A stretch of 64,000 nucleotides of DNA from JBGPQJ01 sp963829485 (GTDB taxonomy: Bacteria; Chloroflexota; Anaerolineae; Anaerolineales; Villigracilaceae). The stretch covers positions 1 through 64,000 of the forward strand of contig CAWHIK010000001.1 of NCBI GenBank assembly GCA_963829485.1. The letters run 5' to 3'. The notes under the pieces were generated by a model. It had not been told where the DNA came from. It made no database searches and was given only the letters and a program-made list of their open reading frames with translations. Shown piece by piece: positions 1-11,152 of this stretch. The number at the start of each line of letters is the position of its first letter. The first letter of the stretch is position 1. Both the position numbers and the translations under genes were made by a program.

Positions 1-1590
1 CTGCTCTACTCTCCGGTGCTGGTCGCCGTCCTGGTCATGCTGCCGCGCCTGCTCTCGCCGCAATTTGGTCTGTTTGATGATGGAAAATCCATCATTACCG
101 CGCAGGATATTGTTAAAGGTGATTGGGGTTTTCGTTTTGACGTCACGGATGCCAGGTTCAGGCCGCTTTACTGGCTTTCTTTTGCCTTTCTTTATTATTT
201 AGTTGGCGAACAACCGGTATGGTTTTTCTTGCTGAACACTCTCGTATTGTGCCTGACGGTGGCGGCATTGATTGCGTTTTTACGAAAGCAAGGCGCAAAC
301 CCTTGGCAAGTATGGCTGGCCGGGCTGTTATTTGTTGTTTCTGGTGCTACTGTTGAGAATTTTTTCACTCTATCAAAGGGTGAATGGCTACAGGTGATGT
401 TTATCGCATCGTCTCTTTTTGTTGTAACAGTCTATTCCCCCACGTCCGTGCTGTGGTACAAAGTTTTGGTGGTATCAAGCGCGTCTTTACTGCTGTTATG
501 CGGTATGCTATCAAAAGAAACAAGCGTTGTGATGCTGCCCGTGAGCGCTACCTGGGTCGCCTTTGGGTGGTTGTGGGCGAAGCGCACAAGCATTAGTTTG
601 TTGACTTGGCGGATCCCTTACCTGATTTCATCGGCTGTTGCAGTCAGCGTTTATTTCCTGTCCCGTTTTATTTTTATTTCGAGTGCAGCATCAACCAGCG
701 GATATACCGAAAGGTACCATTTTACGGTATCGCAATTTGTCTCATCTGCAATACGATGGTCGGGTTGGCTTGTCCGTGATCATTCCTACGTGTTCGTCAT
801 GATGCTTTTGTTAATAATTCTATTGATCTCTCGACGAAGTTTTTCCCAAATGCAATTAGCTGTCGATATGTTTGTTTGGATGGCGGTCTGGATAGTGGTC
901 TATCTGCCATGGAATTTCATGACGGAATATTACATGCTTCCATTTGCGTTTGGCGCAGCTATCTTTGCGGGTCTTGTATTGGGGGAAAACGTTGTCTGGC
1001 GCACGCCAGTAACAAAAATTCTCGCAGCATTATCGGTATTACTCATTGCTGTCTCCATTATCAATAACGTTACAACAGCGAGGATTCAGCTCGCGGTAGA
1101 TAACTCTAACGCTCGGTTAATGAGTGCTCTTGCGGCACTCCCAGCCGGAAGCGGTGTCTACCTCAATATTCAATCTGCAAATGAATACACTGACCAAATA
1201 AAAATGCAATTGACGACGAGGTTTGGTCGAGAGGATATTGTGGTCGATTTGTTTCAGCCCGGAATGGGTGGTGATAAAGCATGCCCAAAGAATGCTTGTT
1301 ACATTGTGTCCCCATGGGTACATAACCAGCCATTGCTTACCGTCCGTATGGGAGTCCATGAGCCAACCCAGGTTGAATGGAACAAAACATTACAAGATTA
1401 TATGGGAGAGTCGGCCGGGTGGTCAGAAGTTCAGAGTATTTCACGCTCCTTTCCGATGCTAGCTGTTGATTTTCCGCGTCTATTCTGTGCGCTTATTGAG
1501 ACCCGTGCATTTTGTTCCACCCCTTCCCCGTTTATTGATACTCGATCATTTCAATATGGATGGACAATATATGAAATGGAACGCCCATGA
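1..1590 (+). CDS. Polytopic membrane protein, GT39-like, 5' partial
   Basis: The reading frame is open to the first base of the window, so the true start lies upstream. At least ten hydrophobic segments fill the first ~360 residues, followed by a ~150-residue soluble C-terminal part. An early loop has the motif FDDGKSI and then RFRPLYWL. This acidic first loop followed by an Arg-rich stretch resembles lipid-linked sugar glycosyltransferases of the PMT/GT39 type, which face the outside of the membrane. The family assignment is an inference from topology and not from a clear signature. Its stop overlaps the next start (ATGA), so it is co-translated with the cytidylyltransferase gene. The neighbouring sugar genes suggest a role in surface glycan assembly. 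Confidence 0.6.
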   Translation: MLYSPVLVAVLVMLPRLLSPQFGLFDDGKSIITAQDIVKGDWGFRFDVTDARFRPLYWLSFAFLYYLVGEQPVWFFLLNTLVLCLTVAALIAFLRKQGANPWQVWLAGLLFVVSGATVENFFTLSKGEWLQVMFIASSLFVVTVYSPTSVLWYKVLVVSSASLLLLCGMLSKETSVVMLPVSATWVAFGWLWAKRTSISLLTWRIPYLISSAVAVSVYFLSRFIFISSAASTSGYTERYHFTVSQFVSSAIRWSGWLVRDHSYVFVMMLLLIILLISRRSFSQMQLAVDMFVWMAVWIVVYLPWNFMTEYYMLPFAFGAAIFAGLVLGENVVWRTPVTKILAALSVLLIAVSIINNVTTARIQLAVDNSNARLMSALAALPAGSGVYLNIQSANEYTDQIKMQLTTRFGREDIVVDLFQPGMGGDKACPKNACYIVSPWVHNQPLLTVRMGVHEPTQVEWNKTLQDYMGESAGWSEVQSISRSFPMLAVDFPRLFCALIETRAFCSTPSPFIDTRSFQYGWTIYEMERP

Positions 1591-2252
1591 CTAAAGTTGC
1601 ATCCCTCGTTCCCATGCGTCACCACTCACAGCGTGTGTCTGGAAAGAATTACCGTCTCCTGGCGGGAAAACCACTCTATCATCATATAATCACTACGCTG
1701 TTGGCTGTTCCGGAGATTAGCCAAGTGGTTGTAGATACTGATTCGCAAGAGATCATGGATGGTTTAGTTCAGGGTTTTCCTGATGTTGCCATCCTGCCCC
1801 GACCAGATCAATTACGTGCTGATACGATCCCAATGAACGAAATCCTTCTATATGATACATCCCAGGTGGCGGCAGATTTCTATCTGCAAACTCACAGCAC
1901 CAATCCGCTGCTTAAGCCGGAGACAATTTCACGGGCAATTCAAGCCTTCTTATCAGATTATCCTGGACACAATTCGCTATTTTCGGTCACGCGGATGCAG
2001 ACCCGCTTATGGGACCAAAATGGGCGCCCGATGAACCATGACCCTGCCATACTTCTTCAAACGCAGGACCTTCCGCCGGTTTTTGAAGAAAACTCTTGTA
2101 TTTACATATTTACCCGCGAAAACCTATTGAAGCGTCGGAACCGACTTGGCGAGAGGCCATTAATGTTTGAAGTTGGAGCAGATGAAGCCTGGGATATCGA
2201 TGATGAGATGGATTTCGAGATAACAGATTTTCTGATGCGGAAAAACAGGTGA
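1587..2252 (+). CDS. Acylneuraminate/nonulosonate cytidylyltransferase family protein
   Basis: 221 residues, the usual length of CMP-sialic acid, CMP-legionaminate and CMP-KDO type synthetases. The N-terminal nucleotide-binding part reads VPMRHHSQRVSGKNYRLLAG, a variant of the family motif (I/V)PxRxxSxRxxxKN. It is followed by VVVDTDS and, near the C-terminus, WDIDDEMDFE, the family's metal-binding region. It would activate an acidic nine- or eight-carbon sugar with CTP in the cytoplasm. The usual N-terminal Ala/Gly of the motif is His here. The 4-nt overlap with the upstream membrane protein and the downstream dehydrogenase and SDR genes fit a nonulosonic-acid-like sugar pathway. The exact sugar cannot be read from the sequence. 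Confidence 0.8.
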   Translation: MTKVASLVPMRHHSQRVSGKNYRLLAGKPLYHHIITTLLAVPEISQVVVDTDSQEIMDGLVQGFPDVAILPRPDQLRADTIPMNEILLYDTSQVAADFYLQTHSTNPLLKPETISRAIQAFLSDYPGHNSLFSVTRMQTRLWDQNGRPMNHDPAILLQTQDLPPVFEENSCIYIFTRENLLKRRNRLGERPLMFEVGADEAWDIDDEMDFEITDFLMRKNR

Positions 2253-2395
2253 ACAACCGACGGACTCCGTTTTCAAAAGTCGCCATGCCCGTCCTTGTCA
2301 GTTGATGTTGTCTAAAGTTAATGTTGGCCAGGATGTAAAAATTCCATCTGCGCTGATAAAATACTTACGCCTAAATCATACCTAAGAGGTCGACC

Positions 2396-3361
2396 TTGCT
2401 TACTGTATTATTTTCCGCCCCCTATATGCTCCCTTTCGTCGAACGTTTTCGCCCGGTACTCGAACAACATGGGATTTCCCTGATCATAGCCGATGTGCAG
2501 GAACGGCTCGAGGAGGCTGATATCCTGAAGTATGCGGGTCTATTTGACGGGGTTATTTGCGGCGACGATTACTATACGGCGCGCGCCATTGAGGCTTGTG
2601 CCCCACGGCTGAAAGTGATTTCCAAATGGGGGACCGGTATCGACTCGATCGACCAAGTAGCCGCAGCCCGTTTCGGCGTCAAAATCGGTCGCACGCTCAA
2701 TGCTTTCACCTTGCCTGTGGCGGACACCGTGATGGGATATATCCTTGCCTTCTCGCGCCGCCATCCCACCATGGACAGAGAAATGAAATCCGGTAAGTGG
2801 GATAAGATCCCCGGTAAAGCCCTGCACGAATCCACGCTGGGTGTGATCGGGGTAGGCAACATTGGTAAAGCCGTCACCCGCCGCGCGCGTGCCTTCGGGA
2901 TGCCTGTGTTGGGAACAGATATCATTGAGATCGACCATGTGTTCATCGCCGAAACGGGCATCCGGATGACCGATCTTCATACGTTAATGTCCCAGTCGGA
3001 TTTCATTAGCGTCAACTGTGATCTTAATCCTACCAGTCATCACCTCGTAAATCCGGATACTTTGTCTCTGGCAAAACCGAATGCGGTTATCATAAACACG
3101 GCGCGTGGTCCAATCGTTGATGAGGCGGCATTGATTACCGCTTTACAATCAGGGAAAATTTTCGGAGCAGCATTGGATGTGTTCGAGAAGGAACCTCTTC
3201 CGTTTGAAAGCCCATTACTGAAAATGGACAATGTGATGCTCGCTCCACACAATGCCAATTCCAGCCCGGCTGCCTGGGAGCGGGTACATTGGAACACCAT
3301 CAAGAACCTGCTCGACGGGTTGGGAATAGCCTATGATGAACAGGAGCTTTGTCATGCCTGA
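2396..3361 (+). CDS. D-isomer-specific 2-hydroxyacid dehydrogenase (phosphoglycerate dehydrogenase-like)
   Basis: 321 residues starting with TTG, chosen because AAGAGGT lies just upstream. The NAD-binding Rossmann motif GVIGVGNIGKAV covers residues ~149-160. The catalytic triad of the family is visible as Arg237 (NTARGPIVDE), Glu266 (DVFEKEP) and His285 (APHNANSS). There is no ACT domain, so it is a short enzyme and not a full regulated SerA. It reduces a 2-keto acid or oxidises a 2-hydroxy acid with NAD(H). The position between a CMP-sugar synthetase and an SDR suggests sugar-acid metabolism and not serine synthesis, but that is inference. 143 bp of non-coding sequence precede it. Confidence 0.85.
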   Translation: MLTVLFSAPYMLPFVERFRPVLEQHGISLIIADVQERLEEADILKYAGLFDGVICGDDYYTARAIEACAPRLKVISKWGTGIDSIDQVAAARFGVKIGRTLNAFTLPVADTVMGYILAFSRRHPTMDREMKSGKWDKIPGKALHESTLGVIGVGNIGKAVTRRARAFGMPVLGTDIIEIDHVFIAETGIRMTDLHTLMSQSDFISVNCDLNPTSHHLVNPDTLSLAKPNAVIINTARGPIVDEAALITALQSGKIFGAALDVFEKEPLPFESPLLKMDNVMLAPHNANSSPAAWERVHWNTIKNLLDGLGIAYDEQELCHA

Positions 3362-4122
3362 AAAGAATTCTAAGACAGTCCTTAATCACCGGCGCGGCAG
3401 GAGGCATCGGTCGTGCGACCGTCGCGCTGTTTGCCGGTTCTGGCTGGCAGGTCATCGGCGTGGACCGCAATCCGTTTGGCGGCGATTTCCCTGCTCGAGG
3501 GTTGTTTATCCAATCGGATATTTCACATCCCGAAGAAGTAGCCGCCATCTTCGGCAAATCCCAGTCTTTTTCGCCGACCCTCGATGCGCTCGTCAACAAT
3601 GCAGCCATGCAGATTGCCAAACCGCTGTTGGATACCTCGATTGAGGAATGGGACGCAGTCATCGCATCCAACCTGCGCTCCGCTTTCCTGGGAGTCAAGC
3701 TGGCACACCCGTTGATGAAAGCTGCAGGCGGAGGCGCGGTGGTCAATGTGTCTTCGGTCCATGCCGTCCAGACGTCGGCTAATATCTCAGCCTATGCTGC
3801 CAGTAAAGGGGGGCTGCTTGCCCTCACCCGGGCGATGGCGATCGAGTTTGCCGCAGACAACATCCGGGTGAACGCGATCCTGCCGGGGGCGGTGGATACG
3901 CCCATGCTGCGCGCCGGCTTGGGGCGCGGACATGTCTCCGGCGGCGACATCCAAACTCGGCTCGATAACCTAGCCCGCAAAACTGTCAACGGACGCGTCG
4001 GCAAGCCAGAGGAAATTGCCCATGCCATATACTTTTTAGCAGATGAGACTCAGTCGTCGTTTATGACCGGTCAGGCCATGATCGTGGATGGCGGAGCGAC
4101 GGCGAGGCTGAGTACAGAGTAA
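3354..4122 (+). CDS. SDR family oxidoreductase (one frameshift near the start)
   Basis: Classical short-chain dehydrogenase of ~256 residues. The cofactor motif TGAAGGIG, the NNAA motif, NVSS (catalytic Ser ~134), YAASK (Tyr ~147, Lys ~151) and a C-terminal VDGG are all present. The natural start is ATG at 3354, overlapping the stop of the dehydrogenase gene by 8 nt. From there the frame reads MPEKNSKTVL and is broken by one extra A at 3384-3385; dropping it gives the seamless N-terminus KTVLITGAAGG. The only uninterrupted frame begins at TTG 3349 with an unnatural N-terminus. In flagellar glycan loci an SDR and a cytidylyltransferase are paired as PtmA and PtmB; the same kind of pair is seen here. 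Confidence 0.82.
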
Positions 4123-4124
4123 CA

Positions 4125-6024
4125 ATGTTGGTCATTCTTCCTTTGCTTGCATTTGTAGTGCTGGTGTTTCTGGCGGCATCCCTTTTTCCGGAGTTGGGCT
4201 GGCGACGGAACTTTATACGTGCAGCTATTTCATGGGGCATATGGCTTGTTATTCAGTACCGAAGTGCTCAGCCTTGGAAAAGCACTAACACCCATGGGCT
4301 TGTCCATAACGTGGTTGACGTTAACCCTTTTATGCGCGGGTTGGTTGGTGCAGCGCCTTGGAAAAGGTTTTACGTTGCGACGCCCTGTACTGGAAGGGTT
4401 AAAAAACCCGTCAATGCGATAATGGTGAGGTGTGATCATCATCGTTTTTGTTCTTACCATGATAGTTGCCAGGTTTGCGCCTCCCAACACGTTTGATTCG
4501 CTAAATTACCACATGTCACGTGTAGCTCATTGGGCGCAAAATCATTCCGTTGCGCATTATCCTAGCGGTATGGAACTACAGAATTCCTATGCTCCTATTG
4601 CTGAATATTCAGTTCTGAATTTTTACATATTGAGTGGAGGCGACCATCTGGCTAATTTTAGCGAATGGTCTGCAATGGTTGGCAGTGTGGTGGGTGTATC
4701 GTTGTTGGCAGCTTTGCTCGGCGCAGCACTCGCCGGTCAATTGTTGGCGGCAGTGTTTGTTGCCAGTTTGCCGATGGGTATTGTCCAGGCATCCAGTACG
4801 ATGACCGATTACATCACAGGATTTTGGCTGGTTTGCCTTACAGTGGAGTTTCTGGCATTGTGGCAGGGTATGGAAAAGCCACAATGGGTAATTTTATTCC
4901 TCTCAGCATCAGCTGGCTTGGCGACTACGACCAAACCTACGGCATTCGCATTCATGCTTCCATTTGCACTGGCAGCGCCAATTATATTATTCCGGCAGGT
5001 GAAATTCACAATTTTTGCCCGGTTGGCAGTACTTGCAATTGTCATATTTTCAATAATAAATGCAGGTTATCTGGCGCGCAACCTGCGGACGTATGGTGTA
5101 CCTTTCGACCCCGATAACACGGCATCCTTCCGCAACGAGATGATGAATGTCGGTGGACTTACGTCCAACATATTGCGCAATGCGAGCCTGCAACTGCATA
5201 CACCATGGCCTGAAGTTAATCATCAATTAACGCGCCTTGTTATCGGTATCCATTTCAAGCTAGGGTTAAATGTCAATGATTCGCGAACAACAGCTCAAGG
5301 TGAATTCAGAATTGGCAATTTGACCACAAGCGAGGATGTTACTTTTAATCCGTTTCATGCATTGATAATCGGTGTGGTTTTCGTGGCTTCTCTCGTTTTG
5401 TTCAAACGTATGGACAGAAAGTTGATGATTTATCAGGTCTTGGTTATTCTTGGATTTGTAGCGTTTAGCTTTGTATTTAAATGGCAGATTTTTGGAAGCC
5501 GCCTGCTGTTGCCATTCTTTCTTCTGTATGCCCCAGTAGTTGGAACATTTTTTAGTCTTCTTGTCTCGACTTGGTTGATATCGATTGTGGGAGTTTGCCT
5601 TGCTGTATCATCGTTCATATGGCTGGCTAGCATTTATTCCCGCCCGCTCATTCCTTTACCTGGGAAAACAGATTGGCCAAGCGTGCTCACTGCCTCGCGT
5701 GAGCAAATGTATTTCACCAGTATTCCCGGTGCATACGAGCCAATGAAGGGTATTACGAGCTTAATCCTGAACTCTCAATGTCGTGATGTTGGTGTAGCCA
5801 TCTCTGGTGCTGGAGCAGAGTATCCATACTGGGTGTTGCTGGGAGCCCCGCGCGATGACCTTAGAATCGAATGGATCGTAGCCGGGACCCCTTCTGCGCA
5901 ATACTCAGATCCAGATTTTCAACCGTGTGCTATTATTTGTGATACTTGCGGAGATGAGCAATATTTTCGTGAACTGCCTTTACTCACTCAATTTCGCGAT
6001 ATTAACCTTTACAGCAGAAGATAA
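4125..6024 (+). CDS. Polytopic membrane protein, GT39-like (frameshifted)
   Basis: About 630 residues with roughly a dozen membrane segments. The clean part starts around 4432 and contains the loop FDSLNYHMSRVAHWAQN, similar to the acidic first loop of GT39-like glycosyltransferases, then ends in a ~120-residue soluble tail. The N-terminal ~100 residues are broken. An extra G in the run at 4234-4237 breaks the frame; dropping it gives ISWAYGLLFSTEV. Two stop codons at 4420-4428 could come from compensating errors around the A6 run at 4401-4406 and GAGGTGTG. It starts 2 bp after the SDR stop. It may be a real gene with sequencing errors or a decaying one; the intact 3' part argues for the former. 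Confidence 0.6.
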
Positions 6025-6027
6025 AAA

Positions 6028-6839
6028 GTGAAACAAACGATCAAAAAGATCACACCAATTTTACTTTGGAGAGCCGCGTCGAGCACTTATTGGTGGTATC
6101 GCAACCGCGGACGTCATGTCTTTGCACAGCATCTCAGCCCTCGCTGGCATCAGAGTCGTCGTCGCTTGCAAGCGCTTCGCAATTCACATAAAGGAGAGCG
6201 TTGTTTTATCATCGGAAACGGTCCTTCCCTGCGAGAAACGGACTTGGCTAAACTAAGGAGCGAGTTCACATTTGGGTTGAACCGGATCTATTTGATCTTC
6301 TCCGAACTCGGATTTACCACATCCTGTCTGGTGTCGGTCAATGATCTGGTGCTGGAACAATGTGCCGGAGAAATGAAATCCACTCGATTTACCTAAATAC
6401 CTGACCTGGCGCTCCCGTCGCTGGTTTTTGGACGATCATCAAACCATTTTTCTCGACACGGATTTTACCGGTCTTGAAGACTTTTCGCACGATGCGTCCG
6501 GGAGGATTTTCGAGGGATTCACCGTCACGTATGTCGCACTGCAGCTCGCCTTCCATATGGGATTTTCGGAAGCTGATTTTAATCGGCGTTGATCACAACT
6601 TCGTCACCCAGGGACCGGCGAATCAGGCTGTGGTCTCAAAGGGTGATGACCCCAACCACTTTTCCCCTAACTATTTTGGCGCGGGTTTCAAGTGGCAGTT
6701 ACCCGACCTCGACGGTTCAGAACGGGCTTACAGGCTCGCCAGGGATGCCTACGAAAAATCCGGACGCCAGGTACTGGATGCAACGGTTGGAGGAAACCTG
6801 ACTATCTTCCCGAAAGTGCAGTATAAATCGTTGTTCTAA
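6028..6839 (+). CDS. MptE/DUF115-like GNGPSL-motif protein (two frameshifts)
   Basis: The first piece (GTG 6028) carries RCFIIGNGPSLRETDL, the glycine-rich motif shared by DUF115/MptE-like proteins and by some sialyltransferases (GT42). Later pieces read LDLPKYLTWRSRRWFLDD and LILIGVDHNF, the typical second half of this family. Two single-base insertions break it: one A at ~6373-6376 (AAATCC) and one T at ~6562-6565 (GATTTTCGG). With both removed a continuous ~270-residue protein results. No signal peptide is seen, so it acts in the cytoplasm. DUF115 Maf proteins attach nonulosonic acids to flagellin; with a CMP-nonulosonate synthetase nearby, a glycosyl-transfer role is a reasonable but unproven inference. 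Confidence 0.6.
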
Positions 6840-6934
6840 ACCTTTGGACGAAAATTCCATAACCGTGGCTGGAACTAAGCCACTTGGAGCTTTCGGACCG
6901 AATTTTGTTTATTTCTACGACAGGAGTGTTTTTT

Positions 6935-8358
6935 ATGATCCAAAATCCTCCCTCATCGATTCAGAAACGATTTGCCATAATCACTGTTTTCACCTTCGGC
7001 ATTGGAGTAATTACCGCTGGATTGGCTTTGTTAGCCTATGCATACCTAGGCACATTCGTCCGTTACTATGCAGATGATTACTGTTTGAGTGGCATGTTGT
7101 TTCAAATGGGTTTTTGGAAAGCACAGGTGAACTTATACATGACCTGGTCTCCTGGTTTTGTGCATATGTTTCTTATAAGTGTATCTGAGCTTTTTGGTCA
7201 CTCTTCCATTCGTGTCTGGCCTGCATTGACAATTGTAGCATTTGCAATCGCATTGGTCTGGATGCTTTATGAAATAAATCGGGCATTGTTGTGGAATTTA
7301 TCGAAATGGGTGGTGGTGCTGTTGGCGGAATGGGTTGTATTGTTCACGTTGATTGGAGCACCTAACCAATTCCAGATTTTATTTTGGCGCATTGGGCTTG
7401 TTGGTTATACAGTGCCAATGGTGTTCTTTCCGCTGTTGGTTGGCACATTGTTGTTCTGCGCAAGGAGAGCTGCTCCCAATGGCACTCCTTTTATAGGTGT
7501 GCTTGTCTGTGCCTTGGTGGCTTTCGTGGGCGGTGGCATTTCAGAGACTTATGTCACCCTGCAGACAAGTATGATTGGAATAGCTTTACTGTTTGCCGTG
7601 GTTTTGATTGCCAAACAGGAAAAGCGTAAATGGGTAATGCTATTAGCGGAGCTTTGGCAGGTTCCCTTCTCGCAATGTTAGCGATGATTGCAGCCCCGGG
7701 AAATGCAAATCAACTCGCATTAATGCCCGCCCGCCCAGACTTATTTTCCCTAATATATATGTCTGTTACAAATGCTTTTTTGTTCACATATACATTCTTG
7801 AGAGAAAATTCATTTTTAGTTGTCATGTTACTGAGTGGGACTATGCTGATAGCTTACGTTCATTTTGTGGCCAATAAAAAAGTGAGTAATCTTCATCCAT
7901 CTGCTTTAGTGTTGACAATTTTCCTTGCCCCAGTTATTAGTTTTATTTTGGTAGTAGCAGTTTGTATGCCGAGTGCTTATGCGGAATCATCCATGCCGGA
8001 TGGACGCGTTCTTGTCGAAGCGGTTTTTGTCTTGGTACTAATGCTGATGGTGGTAGGGTTTTTTATTGGCACCAGCCTGACCCAATTACATCACTTATCT
8101 GGAGAACCCTTACCTTTTTTTCTGGAACTATTCTCCACAATTTTATTACTTTTTATTCTCATGTACCCATTCTATGACGGCTACAAAACCTATCAAAAAA
8201 TCCCTGAATACCGCAAATTGAGTATTTCTTGGGATAAATGGGATGAAAAGATAAGGGCTGCTAGGCTAGCTGGCAAGTCCAAGGTAGTAGTTAAAGGATA
8301 CGATGCGCCGGGCGATCTGCCGGAGCTGCAAGCAAATCCTACGGATTGGGTTAATTAA
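6935..8358 (+). CDS. Integral membrane protein, DUF6056-like (one frameshift)
   Basis: ATG 6935 is chosen because of the ribosome binding site AGGAGTG 7 nt upstream. After the first membrane helix comes the loop VRYYADDYCLSGM. This ADDYC-type motif is what I associate with DUF6056 and related GT39-like membrane proteins. About eleven hydrophobic segments follow and the protein ends with a short charged tail. The frame breaks at about 7646-7650 (TTAGCGGAGC); adding one G gives LLAGALAGSLLAML without loss, for a total of ~474 residues. Codon use is AT-richer than in the housekeeping genes further right. A role in surface-glycan assembly is inferred from position only. Confidence 0.55.
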
Positions 8359-8405
8359 TGTGCGGCATCTTTTTATGATTTAGACCAGATTATAGTGGGC
8401 GGACA

Positions 8406-9397
8406 GTGACTCTTCCTCTCGTTTCCATCATCACTCCCTCCTACAACCAGGTGAAGTTCATCGAGCAGACTATCCGCTCGGTGCTTTGGCAGGATTATCC
8501 CAACATCGAATACCTTGTTGTGGACGGCGGCTCCGGCGACGGCAGCGTGGATGTGATCAGAAAGTATGCCAGCGGGATCAACTGGTGGGTTTCAGAGCCG
8601 GACAAGGGGCAGGCGGATGCCATCAACAAGGGCTTTACCCGCGCGTCGGGTGAAATCGTTGCCTGGATAAACTCCGACGACTTGTATTACCGTACCGATG
8701 TTGTGTCACGGGCTGTCAGTGTTCTCCAGGATCACCCTGAAGCGGGCATGGTTTATGCGGACGGCGTCATGGTAGATGAGGCGTTGACCCTTCTGGACTG
8801 GCATAAATATCCCCAGTACACTCTGGGAGACCTGCTCGCCTTCAATGTCCTCCTCCAGCCGACGGTCTTCATGCGCCGCGACGTTTTGTTGCGTGCTGGA
8901 TTTCTGCGTCCTGAATACCATTTGATCCTGGACCATGACCTTTGGATCCGCATGGCAGCCCAGGCTCCGCTGCTGCATGTGGACGAGTTTTGGGCTGTTG
9001 AGCGCACGCACGCTTCGGCCAAGACCATCGCTCAAGCCAGGGAGTTTGTGAACGAAGCCTTTCGCCTCGTCCCCAGCCTGGAATCAGAACCTGATTTCAG
9101 AGAATGTTTCGAAACGGATTCAAATGGCATACAGGCCGGGCTTGCACATCTTTGCCGGGAAGAGAACTCATCGATGCCGGTGATCCCTCTCTGGCGCTCT
9201 CGCATTTTCAGCAAGCTTGGAGACTTTCTCCGGGACGAGTTGCAAGGGTTTGGTATAAGGTCCTTCAGGCGCTGGGCGGAAGCATTGGCCTGGGACCGCT
9301 GTTCCTGACTTACCGGCAGGCACGAAGAAAAGTTCAGCATGGGACAAAGCGTCTCGCTTTGACTGATTCGGGTATGGACTGGGTGGATGTTTCGTAG
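8406..9397 (+). CDS. Glycosyltransferase family 2 (one frameshift near the C-terminus)
   Basis: GTG start at 8406. The GT-A fold signature is clear: VSIITPSYNQ at the N-terminus, then VVDGGSGDGS, DKGQADAINKG and WINSDD (the DxD-like metal site). The family uses a nucleotide-sugar donor in the cytoplasm, usually on a lipid-linked acceptor. The frame breaks at ~9162 (GCCGGGAAGAG); restoring one base joins it to a tail containing LIDAGDPSLALSHF and gives ~330 residues. It resembles the GT2 encoded at 11149 (same TIRSVL.QDYP and DGGS.DGSV motifs), so the two are likely paralogues from duplication. Confidence 0.85.
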
Positions 9398-9413
9398 AAT
9401 CGGATTCCGAAAA

Positions 9414-11152
9414 ATGTCCAATAACAAATCTCGTCTTCCCATGCATTGTTCTCTTCTCCGGCCTGGCAGTCGGATTATTCATTCTTGCTGCCTTACCTTA
9501 TGCGGGATTAAAAAGTCTTTTTGATTCCTTGATGGCAGATGGGGATTTTGAGTCGCTTGGAGAAGGCAGTGCACTAATCTTTCGCACGTATATTCTTTTG
9601 GCAGGTTTGGGTGTATTAGCTCTGGTATTGTTCTTGTCAGGAAAGTTGCGTTTTGATTGGAGGCGAATACGGGGAGACTTATTAAGCCTTTGGCAATATT
9701 GTCGCCCAAACAAAGATGAAAAATACTTCTTGATAGCCTTGGCGGGAATAACCCTGTGGGGTGCCGCGATACGCCTGGTCAATATCCTGGCGCCCATAAG
9801 CCACGACGAAGCCTATACAGCCACAGTTTTTTCTCCATCCCTGTTCTATGCCATGACCAACTATCATGCGCCTAACAACCAAGTCCTGCACACCATCCTG
9901 GTTCATTTTTCTACGGCTGCATTTGGCTTTCAGACATGGTCTGTACGGTTGCCTGCTTTTTTAGCCGGAACGATGATCATTCCCGCTGCGTACTGGCTTG
10001 GAAAAGAGATGTACGACCGTTATTCAGCCTTGCTGGCAGCGGTACTGATTGCTTGGTGGCCAATTCAAGTGGGATATTCCACCAATGCGCGTGGTTATTC
10101 TTTGGTTGCATTGCTTTCCTTGATGGTATTTTGGATGGGCTTGATCGTTCGTAGAGAAAAAAATCTGGTCGGTTGGTTGTTGATCGTCCTTTTATCCGCG
10201 CTCGGGTTCTACGCTGTTCCTGTCATGCTGTTCCCTTTTGGCATCCTCTTTGTTTGGCTTTTCCTGGAAAACCTTGTGGCAGTGCCGGGACTGGGATACC
10301 GATCCAAATGGGCATTTATTAAATACTGGACGTTTGCAGGCTTAGGAGCAGCGCTTCTGACATATGTTTTGTACTCTCCAATTTTTATCTATGGCGGGAT
10401 GATGCAGTTTTTTCAAAATGGCATTCAGAATCCCTTTAACCAAGCGCTCTTGTTGGCGCAATACACCTTTCATGGGGTGTATTCCGATTGGGTTTCCGGC
10501 GTATCGGATTTAATGTCACTGGCAATGACTTCCGGCTTGCTTCTGAGCTTGATATTTCATCGCAGGCTGTCTCTGTTAAAGGATTCCGTTGCAAGTGGCA
10601 ACGGTAATTTGGGTAGGATTAATCCTGATCCTTCAACGTCCCAATGTGTGGCCTAGAATATGGTTTCCACTGGCAGCCCTTTTTATCATCTGGGCGTCAG
10701 CAGGCTTGGCGGGTATGTTGAAGGATATCCGCCTGACGAAGATACGGAACGTATCTGCTGCAGCTGTGTTGATCCTGCTCGCATCGATCGGAGTGTTCAT
10801 ATCGGGAGGGCGGCAGTTGTCAACCATCCCGCAAGAGTGGTCGTTCAAAGGGCGGGATGAGCGGGCAGTTCTGTTTTTGAGGGAAAGGTTGGGGACACAG
10901 GATATTATCATCGCCCCTACGCCTCAAGATGCTCCTCTGTGGTACTATTCCAGGCTGTACGGTATCCCGGATAGGCATTTTTCCAAGACCATTTCATTTG
11001 AACGGGCTTATCTTGTTACCGTTCCAGTCTTGGGACAGTATCACAAGAAAGTGATCGAAGAAGTTGGTCTGACGGATATGGTTGATATGCAGTCCTTAAG
11101 GCTTATTCAAGAAATAACTGGCATGAACATCTACGAGGTCAATCACAAGTGA
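9414..11152 (+). CDS. GT39-family-like membrane glycosyltransferase (two frameshifts)
   Basis: The gene starts at ATG 9414, 16 bp after the GT2 stop. One extra C at 9438-9440 breaks it at once; removing it gives MSNNKSRLPCIVLFSGL, a good first membrane helix. The first external loop has ISHDEAYTATVF; the Asp-Glu pair there matches the catalytic acidic loop of PMT/ArnT-type (GT39) enzymes. It is followed by the helix containing STNARGYSL. A second break at ~10600 separates the last ~185 residues; joined, the protein is ~580 residues with about twelve membrane helices and a soluble tail. It would transfer sugar from a polyprenyl-phosphate carrier outside the membrane. The stop overlaps the next GTG start by 4 nt. 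Confidence 0.7.
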
